In this document: piece by piece, positions 6,631-16,031 of the stretch
How positions within the stretch are numbered: the stretch's first letter is position 1
Layout: each line of letters begins with the position of its first letter
Assembly (NCBI GenBank): GCA_032160705.1
Contig: JAVHVE010000046.1
Coordinates: forward strand, 1-64,000
Reading direction: 5' to 3'
Source: QHXM01 sp032160705
GTDB lineage: Bacteria; Acidobacteriota; Blastocatellia; Pyrinomonadales; Pyrinomonadaceae
DNA: 64,000 nt
Position numbers and translations under genes: made by a program
The notes under the pieces: model-generated
Told to the model about the DNA's origin: nothing
The model's database searches: none
What the model saw: the letters and a program-made list of their open reading frames with translations, nothing else

Positions 6631-8448
6631 ATGAAAAGAATTCTTTGCGCTTCCGCAATTTCGCTCATCGTTTTCTCTGCCCTGACGGCGCAGACGGCCT
6701 CCCGCAGAACTTCCGGTGCGAGCGTGCCGAGCGGCTACTGGCCTCTGGAGAAAAGCCAGGCAATCATCGAGAAGATGCAGACGGTGCGGCTCGCCCCTGA
6801 TCTTTCGCACCTCAGTCCGGGCGAGCGCGCTAGTTTAGGCAAACTGCTCGAAGTCGGCCAAATCTTTCAGGAGCTTCACGAGGAGCAATTGCACGCACAG
6901 GCCATCACGGCGCACCGCGAGCTTCTGGCTTTGGATAAAAGGCTCGCGTCACCCACCGCCACGCAAAATCTACTGACGCTCTATCGTTTGAATCAAGGGC
7001 CAATCGCCGCCACGCTTGAGAACAAGCGCGAGACCTTTCTGCCGGTGAAACCGAGGCAGGTCGGCTCAAACATGTACCCGTCAGGCGTCACCAAAGAGGA
7101 GTTGGAAGCTTTTCTGAACGCGCGTCCTGAAAAGCGCGCTTCCATCCTAGACCTGCGCTCGGTCGTCCGCCGCGCAACGGTGGAAAGTCTCAGGCAAGAC
7201 ATCGCTAAGCTCAAACAGTATCCGGCACTGGCGACACTGCATCCCGGTCTGCAACGGGAACTGACGATGCTGCTGTCGCGCCCGAACCCGAAAAGCTTTT
7301 ACAGTGTGCCCTACTCGGTTGCCTACGCCGACAAGCTTATACGCGCGCACGCATTGCTCAACGAAGCCGCTGACCTGGTCGAAAGGGACGACGAAGAGTT
7401 CGCACGCTACCTCAGAAATCGCAGCCGTGATTTGTTGACGGACGACTACGAGTCGGGCGACGCGGCCTGGGTCACGGGTCGCTTCAAGAATCTGAACGCG
7501 CAGATAGGGTCTTACGAGGTTTACAGTGATGACCTGTACGGTGTGAAAAGCTTCTTCGCCTTCAGTCTCCTGAGTACGCGCTCGTCGGAGACGGAGGCGC
7601 TTCGTCAAGCCATGAAAGGCTTACAGGCGCTCGAAGATTCGCTTCCCTATGAGCATCACAAGAATGTGAGAGAAGACATTCCCGTCGGCGTCTATGATGT
7701 GGTGGCCGATTTCGGACAGGCGCGCGGCGGCAATACGGCGACGATTCTCCCCAACGAAAGCTATCTCGCGCGCCGCTACGGGCGCACCATCCTGCTGCGC
7801 TCGAACATCATGCGAAACCCGGATTTGTTCGGCGGCACGAGCAAGCGCTGGCAGGCGGCGGTCGTCTCGGCGCATCACAATGAATTGACCTCGGAAGGTA
7901 ATTTTTATCGCACGCTCTGGCACGAGGTCGGCCATTACCTCGGCGTGGACATGACCAAAGACGGGCGCGACCTGGACGTTGCGCTCCAAGAAAATTCCTC
8001 CGCGATGGAGGAGATGAAAGCAGACCTGGTCTCCCTCTTTGTTGCCGAGGCACTACGCAAGCAGGGTTATTACACAGCGGAGCAACTCCGCTCGGTTTAC
8101 GCCGGCGGCATCCTGCGCGTCTTGCAGAACAACAAGCCACGGCGCGATCAGCCTTACAACACCATGCAGCTCATGCAATGGAATTTCTTCATGGAGAATG
8201 GACTGCTCGCGTTCGACCCACAGGCAGGCAAGCTCAAAATTAATTACGACAAGTATCACGGAGTGGTCGGCAAGCTGCTGGCGAAGGTTCTCGAAGTGCA
8301 GTATGAGGGCGACAAGGTGGCATCCGACAAATTCATCGAGCAATACACGACGTGGAACGAGAATCTGCACGGGGTCGTGGCGAAAAACATTCGCGAGCAG
8401 CAGCGCTACCGTTTCCAGTTGTTCAAATATGCTGCGCTCGGCGAGTAA
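6631..8448 (+). CDS. exported dipeptidyl-peptidase III-like zinc peptidase (family M49-like)
   Basis: A 605-residue exported enzyme. Residues 1-20 are a signal peptide (MKRILCASAISLIVFSALTA). The zinc site is HEVGH at 431-435, with the second motif EEMKAD at 460-465, corresponding to the EExxAE/D motif of family M49. Animal and yeast DPP III have a hexapeptide HExxxH; the pentapeptide HExxH seen here is known from some bacterial members. M49 enzymes release dipeptides from short peptides, but some bacterial relatives have other or unknown activities. The start follows AAAGGA. It stands alone, with 210 bases of intergenic DNA behind it in which nothing specific is seen. Confidence 0.8.
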   Translation: MKRILCASAISLIVFSALTAQTASRRTSGASVPSGYWPLEKSQAIIEKMQTVRLAPDLSHLSPGERASLGKLLEVGQIFQELHEEQLHAQAITAHRELLALDKRLASPTATQNLLTLYRLNQGPIAATLENKRETFLPVKPRQVGSNMYPSGVTKEELEAFLNARPEKRASILDLRSVVRRATVESLRQDIAKLKQYPALATLHPGLQRELTMLLSRPNPKSFYSVPYSVAYADKLIRAHALLNEAADLVERDDEEFARYLRNRSRDLLTDDYESGDAAWVTGRFKNLNAQIGSYEVYSDDLYGVKSFFAFSLLSTRSSETEALRQAMKGLQALEDSLPYEHHKNVREDIPVGVYDVVADFGQARGGNTATILPNESYLARRYGRTILLRSNIMRNPDLFGGTSKRWQAAVVSAHHNELTSEGNFYRTLWHEVGHYLGVDMTKDGRDLDVALQENSSAMEEMKADLVSLFVAEALRKQGYYTAEQLRSVYAGGILRVLQNNKPRRDQPYNTMQLMQWNFFMENGLLAFDPQAGKLKINYDKYHGVVGKLLAKVLEVQYEGDKVASDKFIEQYTTWNENLHGVVAKNIREQQRYRFQLFKYAALGE

Positions 8449-8657
8449 TCGTTCTTTAATTGAGTCTCAGGTGGCGGGCGATCCGGCCTTCTATAGCGAA
8501 TTGCGATTGAGTGTCACTACGTGTCAGTACCGCTGGCTTTAAGCCGAGCAATACTTACTTGAACGATTTGCGGAAGCGGCTACATCCATTCGCAAACCCG
8601 TATCATCATTCCTGGAAGCAATAGTCCTTTGATGTGTATTTTGTTACACTCCCGCGC

Positions 8658-10103
8658 ATGAAATCACCAAACACACGCCCCCTCGCCCTTGCTCTGATCC
8701 TGATTTTAGCCAGCTATCCAGCCTTTGCCACTTGCGGCGGCGGTGGTGGTGGTGGTGGCGGCGGCATGTCTTCCGGCGGCTCAAACGGTGGCATGAGTCC
8801 GCCTGTCTATCACGTGCCCTGGAAAGTCAGGAAGCAAAATGATCCGCCCAACAACGGTCTGGTCTTGTACTGGTTTCCTTCCTCGAAGGAAGAGTTACAA
8901 AAATCCAGCCTGCGCGAATCGCGTGTTCTCTCTCTTTATGCCTCTCAATGCATCTCGATGGAATTGGCAGATGGTAACACGCCCGCCGCAGAGAAACTCC
9001 TGGGCGAGTCCAAGGTGCCCGTCGCAGTGCTCGCCACACCTGACGGCTTGCCTGTGAGCAAGATCGAGAACAAAGATGGACGCTTGAAGGTAGCGGAAGT
9101 CGAGAAGCTGGTCGAGAACGAAGTGAAGAAGCGTGAGGACGCGCTCGACACAAATCTAAAAGATGCCAGGGACAAGGCGAAGGCTGGCGACAACACAGCC
9201 GCCATCCAGCTCCTGCGTGGAGTGCTTGAACAAAAGTGCATGTTCCCGAAGAAGGCGAAGGAAGCGGCGAAGGAACTGAAGAAACTCGGTGTGACTGAAG
9301 TTGCTGATGTACCCGCCGCCCCTGTGTTCGATGCACGCGAGAGCCTGCGAATCGAACGAATCATGCGAAGCGGTCTCAGGGTTGAAAATAACTCAAGCTA
9401 CAAACAGGCAGAAAGACTTTATAGCCTGGCGCACCGTCTGGACCCCGCCGACCCTGCGCCGCTGCGCTATCTGGGAGAACTCTATCGCCACCATACAGGC
9501 GAGTGGGACAAAGCCAGGGCAACATTCGACGCTATTCTCAACATGCCCGCTGATCCGCTCTCCCGCGCAGTCGCGCTGCACGGGCTGGGAAAGATGACCA
9601 TCCATGAGGGAGAGTTCAAAAAAGGACTGGCGCTGATGGAGGTGGCCGTCGAGACCTATCCACTGGCGCTCGGCTATCGCAATCTGGTCGTGTATTGGAA
9701 TTCTGAGGGAGACCTGGCGAAGACCGATTACTACATTACAAAAGCGCTCGCCGTTGACCCGACAGACCCTTACAATCTGGTCTTTGCCGCCGCCTTTATG
9801 GCAGCCACCGGACGCGGCGCTGAAGCTTTGAAGATCGCCCGCGAGAATGAAGCACTGCTGCCCGCCTCCTACAACCTCGCAGCAATTTACGCGCAGGCGG
9901 GAGAGCGAGAAAAAGCTCTCGCGCTGCTCAAACGCCACTTCTTCCAGTATGAGCGCTATCAGGCGGTACGCTCCAAGGAAATGATGGAAGCTCGCGTTGA
10001 TGGCGTGTTCATTTCCCTGCGTGAAGACCCGGCTTTCCTCGCGCTTACTCATGACGCAGACGGCAAGCTTCCCATGCCTGTCAAGACTATGGGTACACGC
10101 TGA
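8658..10103 (+). CDS. exported TPR protein with poly-Gly N-terminus
   Basis: A 481-residue protein. A signal peptide (residues 1-24, ending SYPAFAT) is followed by one Cys and an unbroken run of ten Gly. The Cys is not in a canonical lipobox because Thr precedes it. The next part (GLVLYWFPSS to the PVAVLATPDGLPVSKI strand) resembles a thioredoxin-like fold without CxxC. Then come helical repeats typical of TPR (AERLYSLAHRLDPADPAPLR, ATFDAILNMPADPLSRAVAL). The job is probably protein-protein contact in the periplasm. The start ATG follows CGCGC and has no clear ribosome site. It ends at a strong terminator shared with the converging TonB receptor gene. Confidence 0.7.
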   Translation: MKSPNTRPLALALILILASYPAFATCGGGGGGGGGGMSSGGSNGGMSPPVYHVPWKVRKQNDPPNNGLVLYWFPSSKEELQKSSLRESRVLSLYASQCISMELADGNTPAAEKLLGESKVPVAVLATPDGLPVSKIENKDGRLKVAEVEKLVENEVKKREDALDTNLKDARDKAKAGDNTAAIQLLRGVLEQKCMFPKKAKEAAKELKKLGVTEVADVPAAPVFDARESLRIERIMRSGLRVENNSSYKQAERLYSLAHRLDPADPAPLRYLGELYRHHTGEWDKARATFDAILNMPADPLSRAVALHGLGKMTIHEGEFKKGLALMEVAVETYPLALGYRNLVVYWNSEGDLAKTDYYITKALAVDPTDPYNLVFAAAFMAATGRGAEALKIARENEALLPASYNLAAIYAQAGEREKALALLKRHFFQYERYQAVRSKEMMEARVDGVFISLREDPAFLALTHDADGKLPMPVKTMGTR

Positions 10104-10126
10104 GGAAGAAACAAGTAAGTTGAAGT

Positions 10127-10164
10127 GCAGGCGGCAAGGGGAAGGTTGCCGCCTGCTTTTTTTT
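10127..10164 (+). terminator. strong intrinsic terminator
   Basis: GCAGGCGGCAA at 10127-10137 pairs perfectly with TTGCCGCCTGC at 10146-10156 and is followed by eight T. It ends the TPR gene, and its T-run overlaps the stop codon of the converging receptor gene. Confidence 0.92.
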
Positions 10165-13100
10165 AGAAGCTAAAGCGAATCTGGCCGGTGACGCGGCGGT
10201 TGCCCGCTGCGGCGTTACCGCCACCACCGCCACCACCGAACGCGCTGGCGGTCGAGAGCGACTCGCCGAAGAGCGGCGAGCTGAGGTTGCCGACGGGCGT
10301 TCCCTTGTTGGTCGTATTCAAGAGATTCTGCACCTGTATGGAGAAGGTCAAATTGTAGCGGCTGTCGGACGAAGCCGCCCCGCCGCGTCCACCGCGACCC
10401 CCTCCGCCAAAACCGCCGCCACCAGCGCCGCCGCCACGACCACCACCACCGCCTGCGCCGCCACGGCCTCCACCTGCTCCACGCCCGCCGCCGTCCTGCG
10501 GCGTCGCGCCCGCCACGTTGCTGCTGTCGCGGCTGCCGCCAAAGCCAAACGTCCTGCTCAGGCCAAGATTGACGTTGAAGAAAGACGGCCCATCACCGAA
10601 GTTGCGCGGGATGAGTTCCTGCCCCGGAGCGGGGTTCGGATCGAAAGCGCCGAAGCGAGTCACAATCACGCCCGGCTTCGTCAAATCTGTGGCAAACGCC
10701 GGACGCTCTGTGAAGAGCGAGTCGCCGTTTGTGTCGCGGCCTGTCGTGATGTTGAAGGGACGACCCGACGTCAGCATGACGAGCGGACTTAAGCGCAAGC
10801 CCCAGGGCGCGTTGATCGTCCCACCGACGATGAAGCGATGGCGCACGTCGAATGAGGCGCGTCCCCATTCGCTGCTCAGGTCATACTGGTTTGCCGGAAA
10901 CGAGCCTGCGCCGTCCGTATCGCTCTGGGCTTTGCCCAGACTGTACTGGACGAAGAGAGAGAAGCGGCGATTGAGCCGGTTGCGGAGGCTCAAGAGCAGT
11001 TGATTCTGATTGAGCCGCCCGCTCGATTCATACTGGTAGATGTTGCTGTTGTCTCCAAAGGGGCGCACACCGCTTCCTGACACTCCCGCCACAAAAGTTC
11101 CCGGCAGCGGCGCGTTGATGTTGCGCGCCCGCAGCAGATGCAGCGTGCGTGAATTGATAAACGTTGCGGAGAACGTCCAGTTGTAGGGAAGCTGCCGTTC
11201 AAGGCTGATGGATGATTGAATAGTGTAAGGCGCTTGCAAGCTATCATCCATTTGCCATGTCGTCTGCGGGCGCGCAAACGCCGACAGGGTTTCGACCGTC
11301 GGTACGTTCGTCACACCCGCGAAGGTAAACTGCGCCTGGTCTAACACCAGTGGATCGGTAACCAGGAATTGCTGCTGGTTTGTGCCGTTAAAGCGCGTGG
11401 CTTGCAGGCTCAAGTCTTCGCTGATGCGATCATAGAAGATGCCGAAGCCGCCACGAATCACCGTTTTGGGTTGACGTTGCCCGTTTGCGCCCGGCGACCA
11501 GGCGAAGGAGATGCGCGGAGCGAAGTTTAGCCCCGTGTTGATATTCGTCTGCGCCTCGTAGCGTAGTCCGAGCGAAAGCGTCAGATCGGGTCTCACGCGC
11601 CAGTCGTCCTGCACAAACGCGCCGAAGTCCACCTGGCTGACGCTGGCTTCAGGGTTGCCGCCCGCAATCGTGAATTGCGTCGCGCCGCCGCCGAGCGCGC
11701 GTACCTGCGCGCGGGAAAGCCCCTGCTGCTGGAAAAGGAGCGTGCGGCGATAGCGCTCAATGCTCGTCAGAGCCACGAGCACGGGTTGTCCCGCGCTGTC
11801 CAGCACCACTTGATTGTTGGCATCAAGCTGCGGGCCTGTCCCGCCGCTGAAAGTAAACGTGCCCGCAAAATTATTCGACGAGACATCCCTGAGCGAGACG
11901 CCGCGCAGTCGCACGCCGAATTTTAGAGCATGACCGGAGAGCGCCCATGAAGTGTTGTTGGCCAATTCCCAGCGAGTCTCACGATTGAAAGAAAGACCGA
12001 ACGGCGCGCCGCCGCCCGTGAAAGCGTCGAGCACGCGGATGGCTGGAATTGAATTGTCGCCCTCCTGCTCGCGGCTGCTGCGAACGAACTGAAAGCGCGT
12101 CTCGTTGACGACCGACGGAGTCAGAATAGCTGTTTCCGTCAGTTGGAAACTATGCTGCGTTGTTGAAGTGTTGAAGGCGCGCGACAGTAAATTGAAATCT
12201 CCAACTCCGGCGTTCTCACGCTCAGTGCGGGAATAAGTGTAACGTCCGACCAGTGTGTTGCTGGCGTTCAAAGCGTAATCGAAACGCGGGCTGAAACTAG
12301 TGCGCGTCTGCGGCGTCAAGACCGCCAGGCTGAACGGCGTGATGTTGAGATTGGAATCGAGAATGGTCGCGTTGATGATGTCGTTATCTTCCACCGCACG
12401 ACGCTCGAAATCCAGGAAGAACGATGCCTTCTTCGAGATGACGGGGCCGCTCAGGTTGCCACCGTACTGGCGCGATTGAAAGGGAGCGCGATTCGGCGCA
12501 AACGGATTGCGTGAGTTCAAGCTCTCGTCGTTGAAGCTAAACGAAGCCTGTCCGCGAAATTTGTCCGTGCCGGGCTTGGTCAGAATCTCTATCCGACCAA
12601 AGCCGAGGCGGTCATACTCTGCGGAGAAAGGATTCGAGTTGATGCGAATCTCGCGGATTGATTCGCGCGGCGGGAGTCGTCCGCCGGTAAAGCCATCAAC
12701 GAAAATCTGCCCGCCGTTAGGCCCGGCAGAAGGCCCGGCCAGCGCTTGCAAAGCTTCGGTTAATTCGTCCGGGTCTTCCGGCAAAGCCTCCAGATCAGTG
12801 CCGCGCAGCACGATTGCGCCCGCGTTATTTTCGGGGTCTGTGCTCACAGGTGGATCGCTGGCGACCGTTACCTCCGCCTGCTCAATCGTGACTTCGAGCG
12901 TGATGTCAAAAGCCTCGCGCCGCGCTGCCGTAACCTCGACGGTCGCGTTCTCATAAAGGGCGAAGCCCTCGGCCTGTGCGCGCACGGTGTACGTGCCGGG
13001 AGCGAGACCGCTGAGCACATAGAGACCTTCATCATTGCTCGTGGCAGTTTTCTCCACGCCCGCCGCATCAATAGCCGTCACGGTCGCGCCGACGATTGCG

Positions 13101-13240
13101 CCGCCAAACTGGTCTACGATCCGGCCACGCAATGTGCCGCTCGCCACCTGCTGAGCAAACACCGCTGTACTGATTAAAATTATCGAGAGCGCAAGTCCCG
13201 CGCCCTGTTTTATCAAACGTAAAAATGAATGCATTTCCAT
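10163..13240 (-). CDS. Oar-like TonB-dependent outer-membrane receptor with Gly/Arg-rich insert
   Basis: A 1025-residue outer-membrane protein. A signal peptide (about 1-29) is followed by a carboxypeptidase-regulatory-like beta-sandwich (TLRGRIVDQFGGAIVGATVT to GTYTVRAQAEGF). A plug domain (IFVDGFTGGRLPPRESIREI, SAEYDRLGFGRIEILTKPGT) and a long beta-barrel ending in RFSF follow. Near the C-terminus an exceptional Gly/Arg-rich stretch of about 50 residues (10380-10520) sits in a predicted loop. The substrate is unknown. It is the last gene of a minus-strand run that begins with an ECF sigma factor, which suggests an envelope role. A single arm of heptamer repeats lies in its leader. Confidence 0.9.
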   Translation of the reverse strand: MEMHSFLRLIKQGAGLALSIILISTAVFAQQVASGTLRGRIVDQFGGAIVGATVTAIDAAGVEKTATSNDEGLYVLSGLAPGTYTVRAQAEGFALYENATVEVTAARREAFDITLEVTIEQAEVTVASDPPVSTDPENNAGAIVLRGTDLEALPEDPDELTEALQALAGPSAGPNGGQIFVDGFTGGRLPPRESIREIRINSNPFSAEYDRLGFGRIEILTKPGTDKFRGQASFSFNDESLNSRNPFAPNRAPFQSRQYGGNLSGPVISKKASFFLDFERRAVEDNDIINATILDSNLNITPFSLAVLTPQTRTSFSPRFDYALNASNTLVGRYTYSRTERENAGVGDFNLLSRAFNTSTTQHSFQLTETAILTPSVVNETRFQFVRSSREQEGDNSIPAIRVLDAFTGGGAPFGLSFNRETRWELANNTSWALSGHALKFGVRLRGVSLRDVSSNNFAGTFTFSGGTGPQLDANNQVVLDSAGQPVLVALTSIERYRRTLLFQQQGLSRAQVRALGGGATQFTIAGGNPEASVSQVDFGAFVQDDWRVRPDLTLSLGLRYEAQTNINTGLNFAPRISFAWSPGANGQRQPKTVIRGGFGIFYDRISEDLSLQATRFNGTNQQQFLVTDPLVLDQAQFTFAGVTNVPTVETLSAFARPQTTWQMDDSLQAPYTIQSSISLERQLPYNWTFSATFINSRTLHLLRARNINAPLPGTFVAGVSGSGVRPFGDNSNIYQYESSGRLNQNQLLLSLRNRLNRRFSLFVQYSLGKAQSDTDGAGSFPANQYDLSSEWGRASFDVRHRFIVGGTINAPWGLRLSPLVMLTSGRPFNITTGRDTNGDSLFTERPAFATDLTKPGVIVTRFGAFDPNPAPGQELIPRNFGDGPSFFNVNLGLSRTFGFGGSRDSSNVAGATPQDGGGRGAGGGRGGAGGGGGRGGGAGGGGFGGGGRGGRGGAASSDSRYNLTFSIQVQNLLNTTNKGTPVGNLSSPLFGESLSTASAFGGGGGGGNAAAGNRRVTGQIRFSF

Positions 13241-13289
13241 CTTCCCTCTGCTCAGTTATAGTCGCCGCACAAGAGCGACGATCAAATTC

Positions 13290-13324
13290 ATTCTGGATTC
13301 TGAATTCTGACTCCTGAATTCTGC
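13290..13324 (-). repeat. five tandem 7-base repeats, single arm
   Basis: ATTCTGG, ATTCTGA, ATTCTGA, CTCCTGA and ATTCTGC follow each other without gaps between the DUF5666-like gene and the receptor gene. Unlike the other heptamer elements, no complementary arm is present nearby. The unit closely resembles the arm at 62470-62507. Confidence 0.8.
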
Positions 13325-13331
13325 TGTCTCA

Positions 13332-14642
13332 CTACGGCGCTCCGATTCCGATGTCGAGCGCGCCGCTCGGTAACCCGAGAGACGTACCTTGCGCGCCGCC
13401 TGCACCGCCCTGGCGTGCTGCTGCTCCCTGCAAGAGTGCGTCAACACCTGTGACCAGCGCGATGGCTGTTGCGCGCGAAGGGTCTGCGCCTGCTGTGCTG
13501 GAGACGATCACCATTTCGCCCGGCTTCAATTCTGCGACCGTCGCGGCAGGCATCCTCTCCAACATCTCCTGAATGTCTGGCGCGCCGCCTCCGCCCATCC
13601 TTCGCCGATAACCCATTCCTTCTGCGCCGCCCGCTCCGTCTGGACGACGCCTGCCCGCGCCACCACCCTCACCCTGCGGCGGTCGTGGTTGCCCGCCTGA
13701 AGCCTCTCCCTGTGCGCCCTCGCCGCCACCGCCGCCATTGCGCTGGCCTCTCATCGCCAGCCGCGCGGCGAATTCAGCCGGAATGCGGCGCACCATCGAA
13801 TCTTTGCTGATGACGATGGTCACTGTTTGACCTGAGATCATGTCTTTCACCTTGATCTCGTTAGACTGCGCGTTGACGCTTTCGACCGCGCCGCGAATCG
13901 AGCGAAAAGTGCCCGTGACGATTTCTTCGGCGGTGAAGCGCGCGCCGTCTTCCGATTTGTCACCTTTCGCGCGAAGCTGGTCGCCGACTTTGATTTCACC
14001 GAGCGAGCTTGGGCGTGCATCGCCGAAGCGAACGGAGTCTGGAGCGTAACGACGAAACTTCACTTTCTCTCCACCTGCCGCGATGGTGATTGTTTGCGCC
14101 CCCGCGAAGGAACGTAGTTGGAGCGTGATTTCTTTTGTCTCCGGGTTGAGCGCGGAGACCGTGCCGACCAGCCCGCGCCTGCGCCATTCCTCGCGGTCGC
14201 GTTCCTGCTTTTGCGCGAGGTCTGCTTTGGTCGTCACAATCAGGATGCGTGCCGGGACAGACTTTTGATCTTCGGTAACCTTGCCCAGGATGACTACCCG
14301 GTCGCCCTCTCCGACTTCCGCCAGCGTTATCTTCTCCAGATCGGCAGGCGAAATCGTCGCTGTGGCCGCGCGTGAAAGGATGTCGGATTTGGCTCGGTAA
14401 TAAATGGTCTTGTCGTTGAGCACGGCATTGACTGTGCCCACTGCTCCCTCAACTTTGAGCGTGATGCTCATGGCCGCCTGGTTAATGGCCGTCACATCCC
14501 CGATGACACGGTTCGGCGTCAACCCAGTCCCCGCCTGCGCTCCCGCTTTTCCCTCGGGGCTGGCCGTTGTTTGCCCGAAGGCGTGCGCGCTCACGGTGAG
14601 CAGGCACGTTAAGATTATGGAAATTCTCAAAAGCTTTATCAT
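13332..14642 (-). CDS. secreted DUF5666-like protein with Gly-rich region
   Basis: A 436-residue exported protein. After a signal peptide (1-23) there are three OB-like beta modules of the DUF5666 type: VIGDVTAINQAAMSITLKVE, GLVGTVSALNPETKEITLQL and IRGAVESVNAQSNEIKVKD. Each is followed by a phrase of the type GDRVVILGKV or GDQLRAKGD. A Gly/Arg/Pro/Gln-rich segment (about residues 300-350) precedes the final part. The family is of unknown function, probably periplasmic or surface-attached. It sits between a small gene and the TonB receptor in one minus-strand run. The Gly/Arg-rich composition is shared with its neighbours. Confidence 0.75.
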   Translation of the reverse strand: MIKLLRISIILTCLLTVSAHAFGQTTASPEGKAGAQAGTGLTPNRVIGDVTAINQAAMSITLKVEGAVGTVNAVLNDKTIYYRAKSDILSRAATATISPADLEKITLAEVGEGDRVVILGKVTEDQKSVPARILIVTTKADLAQKQERDREEWRRRGLVGTVSALNPETKEITLQLRSFAGAQTITIAAGGEKVKFRRYAPDSVRFGDARPSSLGEIKVGDQLRAKGDKSEDGARFTAEEIVTGTFRSIRGAVESVNAQSNEIKVKDMISGQTVTIVISKDSMVRRIPAEFAARLAMRGQRNGGGGGEGAQGEASGGQPRPPQGEGGGAGRRRPDGAGGAEGMGYRRRMGGGGAPDIQEMLERMPAATVAELKPGEMVIVSSTAGADPSRATAIALVTGVDALLQGAAARQGGAGGAQGTSLGLPSGALDIGIGAP

Positions 14643-14659
14643 TCTCGATACCTTCTTAT

Positions 14660-15016
14660 TTAGAGCAGTGCAAATAAATTTGTTGGGGGGATGCGCCAGG
14701 GGAAATACCCTTCTTGTTCGCCAGCGTCGTCTACAGCTTTAACTTCCGGCTCTCTCGATTTCCTCTCCTGTGTGAAAGGATTGACCGCGTCGCGATGGTC
14801 TCCGTGAGCATTTTCAACCTCATCCCAGAACTGTTCCAGAAAACTCTTCCCCGTCACCGGGCGGCGCGAATCGTTCGATTGCTCAACCCCTCTCGCGGCC
14901 TGATCCGAGCTATACAATTCGAGCAGCTTTTTCGTGACTTCCATCCGCACCAAAGGCGGTAAGCTCACGAAGCGGTAAGCCAGAACCTTGATTGGATTCA
15001 TCGAACTGTTTTTCAC
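14660..15016 (-). CDS. small hypothetical protein in the sigma-factor operon
   Basis: A 118-residue soluble protein that I do not recognise with certainty. The GTG at 15016 has AGGAAGG eight bases upstream. The N-terminal half (VLAYRFVSLPPLVRMEVTKK, then SFLEQFWDEVENAHGD) is helical and looks like a compact adaptor or docking domain; the C-terminal half is polar and may be disordered. An ATG at 15025 uses the same ribosome site in another frame but stops after 36 codons. Position between a Spy/CpxP-like gene and the DUF5666-like gene, same strand, supports it being real. Confidence 0.5.
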   Translation of the reverse strand: MKNSSMNPIKVLAYRFVSLPPLVRMEVTKKLLELYSSDQAARGVEQSNDSRRPVTGKSFLEQFWDEVENAHGDHRDAVNPFTQERKSREPEVKAVDDAGEQEGYFPWRIPPTNLFALL

Positions 15017-15122
15017 TCATGTAACCTTCCTGAGAGAGCGGCTACTTCAATGCTTGATTAAAATATCTCGGCCACATTTCGGCCACGCGCCGCTTGAGAG
15101 TCTTTCCCAAAGGGCGCGGTGT

Positions 15123-15533
15123 TCAGTGTTCGCGCCTCTTGCCTTCCTCGCGCCGCGCGTTCCTTTTCGCAATCTCGGCGTCGAAACGCTGCTGCTGCTC
15201 AGGGTTAAGAAGGGCGCGTATCTGCGCTTGCGCCTCGGCGCGCACCGCGTCAAAGCGCGGGCTTGTCTCGCTGCGCAACGCACGATACTTTTCTCGGCTT
15301 TGCTCGATGATGCCCTGAATCGCGGTTGCCTGCTGATCGGTCAGATTAAGGTCGCGCTTCATTTCCTCGAAGCGGTTGCCTCTGTCGCGCCGACCCCCGC
15401 GCTCCATACGCTCGTCACCGCTGGCGCGCAAACGATAGAGACTGTCCAGGGATGCGCCGGTCACGCAGCCGAGGACGAACACGCCGACGACCACAAGCCA
15501 GATTTTTAGTCGTGTCAGTCCGCGCGGCGTCAT
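15123..15533 (-). CDS. periplasmic Spy/CpxP/CnrX-like metal-or-stress sensor
   Basis: A 136-residue membrane-anchored periplasmic protein. Residues 9-28 (IWLVVVGVFVLGCVTGASLD) form an N-terminal anchor. The remainder is a helical hairpin of the Spy/CpxP type: EMKRDLNLTDQQATAIQGII carries the LTxxQ signature and LLNPEQQQRFDAEIAKR is the second LTxxQ-like repeat. Such proteins bind unfolded proteins or metals and, in CnrX, hold back a sigma/anti-sigma pair. The start codon overlaps the stop of the preceding gene by four bases (ATGA), so the two are translationally coupled. The context, sigma factor then membrane protein then sensor, closely matches a CnrYXH-like arrangement. Confidence 0.8.
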   Translation of the reverse strand: MTPRGLTRLKIWLVVVGVFVLGCVTGASLDSLYRLRASGDERMERGGRRDRGNRFEEMKRDLNLTDQQATAIQGIIEQSREKYRALRSETSPRFDAVRAEAQAQIRALLNPEQQQRFDAEIAKRNARREEGKRREH

Positions 15534-15976
15534 CTTGAAGCCTCCTGCTCATCCTCGTTAAGAATCGTCGCCAGAACCTCATCGCTGGAGAGCGAACGGG
15601 TGTCGGCAAAGACTACGCTCTCAAACTCTGCGTCGCGCGCATCGGGGAGCATGGCAACCGAGCGCCGCGTTCCAGAGCCAGCGGACAGAAACAAGGCGAC
15701 GGCGAAAATGGCGACCATCGCCATCGCCGGAATAGCGCGCCAGATGACGCCCAGCATCGTCAACCAACTCTCTCCTGCTTCGCGTTGCTCTCGCTCGTTA
15801 TTGATCCGTGAGCGAAGACGCGCGTAAAGAAAAGGCGATGTGGCGACCGTCTCGGCCTCGTCACTGTTCGCGGCGGAGGCGCGGACAAGCTCACGACCAA
15901 TGCGGTCTAGATGCTCATCTGAACTACGACTGTTCTTTTTGCCGACCATATTCTTCATCTGCTCCAGAGCCATCAC
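15530..15976 (-). CDS. single-pass membrane protein, probable anti-sigma factor
   Basis: A 148-residue protein with a cytosolic N-terminal half (SRSSDEHLDRIGRELVRASA, then FLYARLRSRINNEREQRE), one membrane helix at about 78-98 (IPAMAMVAIFAVALFLSAGS) and a short acidic outer part. It lacks the HCC zinc motif of ZAS anti-sigma factors. Its position, 55 bases after the sigma factor and overlapping the sensor gene, argues for an anti-sigma role; sequence alone does not prove it. A GTG at 15976 and an ATG at 15973 are both possible starts. Confidence 0.65.
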   Translation of the reverse strand: MMALEQMKNMVGKKNSRSSDEHLDRIGRELVRASAANSDEAETVATSPFLYARLRSRINNEREQREAGESWLTMLGVIWRAIPAMAMVAIFAVALFLSAGSGTRRSVAMLPDARDAEFESVVFADTRSLSSDEVLATILNEDEQEASR

Positions 15977-16031
15977 CCCCAGAAGAGAAGTGGCAGCTTC
16001 ATCAATGAAAACGCGCGCGCGCGTTTTACGG

